Shown here: positions 54,142-54,736 of the stretch, piece after piece
How positions within the stretch are numbered: the first letter of the stretch is position 1
How the letters are laid out: each line of letters starts with the position of its first letter
Source of the DNA: Mycobacterium sp.
GTDB lineage: Bacteria > Actinomycetota > Actinomycetes > Mycobacteriales > Mycobacteriaceae
Direction of reading: 5' to 3'
Assembly (NCBI GenBank): GCA_025963385.1
Contig: JAOPUT010000290.1
Span: 1 to 54,736, forward strand
Length of the DNA stretch: 54,736 nucleotides
Notes under the pieces: model-generated
The model's database searches: none
The model's input: only the letters and a program-made list of their open reading frames with translations
What the model was told of the DNA's origin: nothing
Program-made: the position numbers and the translations under genes

Positions 54142-54736
54142 TCAGCTGTCGAACTCGCGCAGCACCGCTCGGGTTCGGGCCCGCCCCTCCGGCAAGGCGT
54201 CGAACGGCGCCCCGACGTACTCGTCGACGCCGGCGGCGCGAAGCTCCTCGAGGCGGTCCTTCACCGTGGCCTCGTCACCGATGATTGCGGCATCCTCTGG
54301 ACCGGCATAGCCCTCGCGGTCGAGCATCGCCCGGTATGACGGCAGGTAGCCGTACACGGAGAACTGCTCGGCGGCCACCTTGCGCGCACCGTCGACGTCA
54401 TCGGTGACGCTGATCGGCAGCGACGCGACCACGCGCACGTCGCGCTCGGCGCGGCCCGCATCGGCGGCGGCCTGACGCAGCGTTGGGGTGACGTGCCCGG
54501 CCAGCGTCTTGGGACCGGTCATCCACGTGCAGGTGCCCGCGGTCCGCTTGCCGGCGATCTTGAGCAGTTGTGGGCCAAGCGCCGCGATGTAGACATCGGG
54601 GCGTGGCGCACCGGAGATCATCAGCGCGCCACGTGTCGTCACGAACTCGCCCGTCGCGTCGGCAGCCTCACCGGAAAGCAGCGGTAGCAGCCCGTCGAGG
54701 AATTCGTTGAGGCGTCGGACCGGCTTGTCCCACGGG
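54142..54736 (-). CDS. LLM-class (F420-dependent type) oxidoreductase, partial
   Basis: The C-terminal ~197 residues; the gene continues beyond the window end. Reading in from 54736 gives PWDKPVRRLNEFLDGLLPLLSGEA, then PRPDVYIAALGPQLLKIAGKRTAGTCTWMTGPKTL and the luciferase-like barrel end IIGDEATVKDRLEELRAAGVDEYVG. These features fit the F420-dependent LLM family common in mycobacteria. It may use F420H2 or FMN on an unknown substrate. Its stop is 4 bp from the convergent esterase stop. Confidence 0.85.
   Translation of the reverse strand, partial: PWDKPVRRLNEFLDGLLPLLSGEAADATGEFVTTRGALMISGAPRPDVYIAALGPQLLKIAGKRTAGTCTWMTGPKTLAGHVTPTLRQAAADAGRAERDVRVVASLPISVTDDVDGARKVAAEQFSVYGYLPSYRAMLDREGYAGPEDAAIIGDEATVKDRLEELRAAGVDEYVGAPFDALPEGRARTRAVLREFDS

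Overview
The window is high-GC DNA from a non-tuberculous mycobacterium, most likely a rapid grower (Mycolicibacterium type). Evidence for this is the trehalose polyphleate (TPP) glycolipid locus, the Sdh1-type succinate dehydrogenase operon, fadE5, aac(2')-I next to pxpB/pxpC, a hemophore-like secreted protein, many small secreted or membrane proteins, GTG/TTG starts and several apparently leaderless genes. All identifications come from reading the sequence and from remembered families; no database search was run.

Layout. 1-1.6 kb: the C-terminus of a carboxylic acid reductase (cut by the window start), a hemophore-like protein and a small conserved protein. 1.7-7.5 kb: a MarR regulator with a C-terminal Cys cluster divergent from an AHSA1/SRPBCC gene, then a large fused indolepyruvate ferredoxin oxidoreductase divergent from an Lrp/AsnC regulator. 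7.6-11.2 kb: a TetR regulator, an alpha/beta-hydrolase lipase and a type II NADH dehydrogenase flanked by two tiny Cys-rich proteins. 11.8-14.5 kb: a LysG/LysE regulator-exporter pair, a secreted protein and an SDR. 15-17.2 kb: a small membrane protein, an aldose-1-epimerase and an unrecognised Ala-rich protein. 17.3-21.5 kb: an apparent gene run fecB2-like - yhhQ - pxpB - pxpC - aac(2')-I - cbiX remnant. 21.5-23.9 kb: membrane proteins and a PEP mutase/isocitrate lyase family enzyme. 24-27.9 kb: the Sdh1 operon, ended by a strong terminator. 28-29.8 kb: a small helical protein, a flavin reductase and a 2-oxoglutarate/Fe(II)-type oxygenase.

29.9-49.4 kb is the centrepiece. A gap-like membrane protein converges on a minus-strand run papA3-mmpL10-PE-fadD23, which is divergent from an 11.1-kb bimodular polyketide synthase gene. 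In the known TPP pathway FadD23 activates a fatty acid, Pks extends it to phleic acid, PapA3 acylates a trehalose ester, MmpL10 exports the intermediate, and the PE-family acyltransferase completes TPP outside the membrane. Both AT domains carry HAFH (malonyl-type), which fits unbranched phleic acids. Module 1 is KS-AT-KR-ACP and module 2 is KS-AT-DH-ER-KR-ACP. The regular double bonds of phleic acid therefore need a dehydration that module 1 itself cannot supply.

49.4-54.7 kb: a dihydrodipicolinate-reductase-like protein sharing its stop region with pks, then fadE5 with a repeat-rich promoter and strong terminator, a membrane-anchored esterase, and a truncated LLM-class (F420-type) oxidoreductase. 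The order sdh - flavin reductase - [TPP block] - fadE5 mirrors Rv0250c-Rv0244c of M. tuberculosis, which lacks the TPP block.
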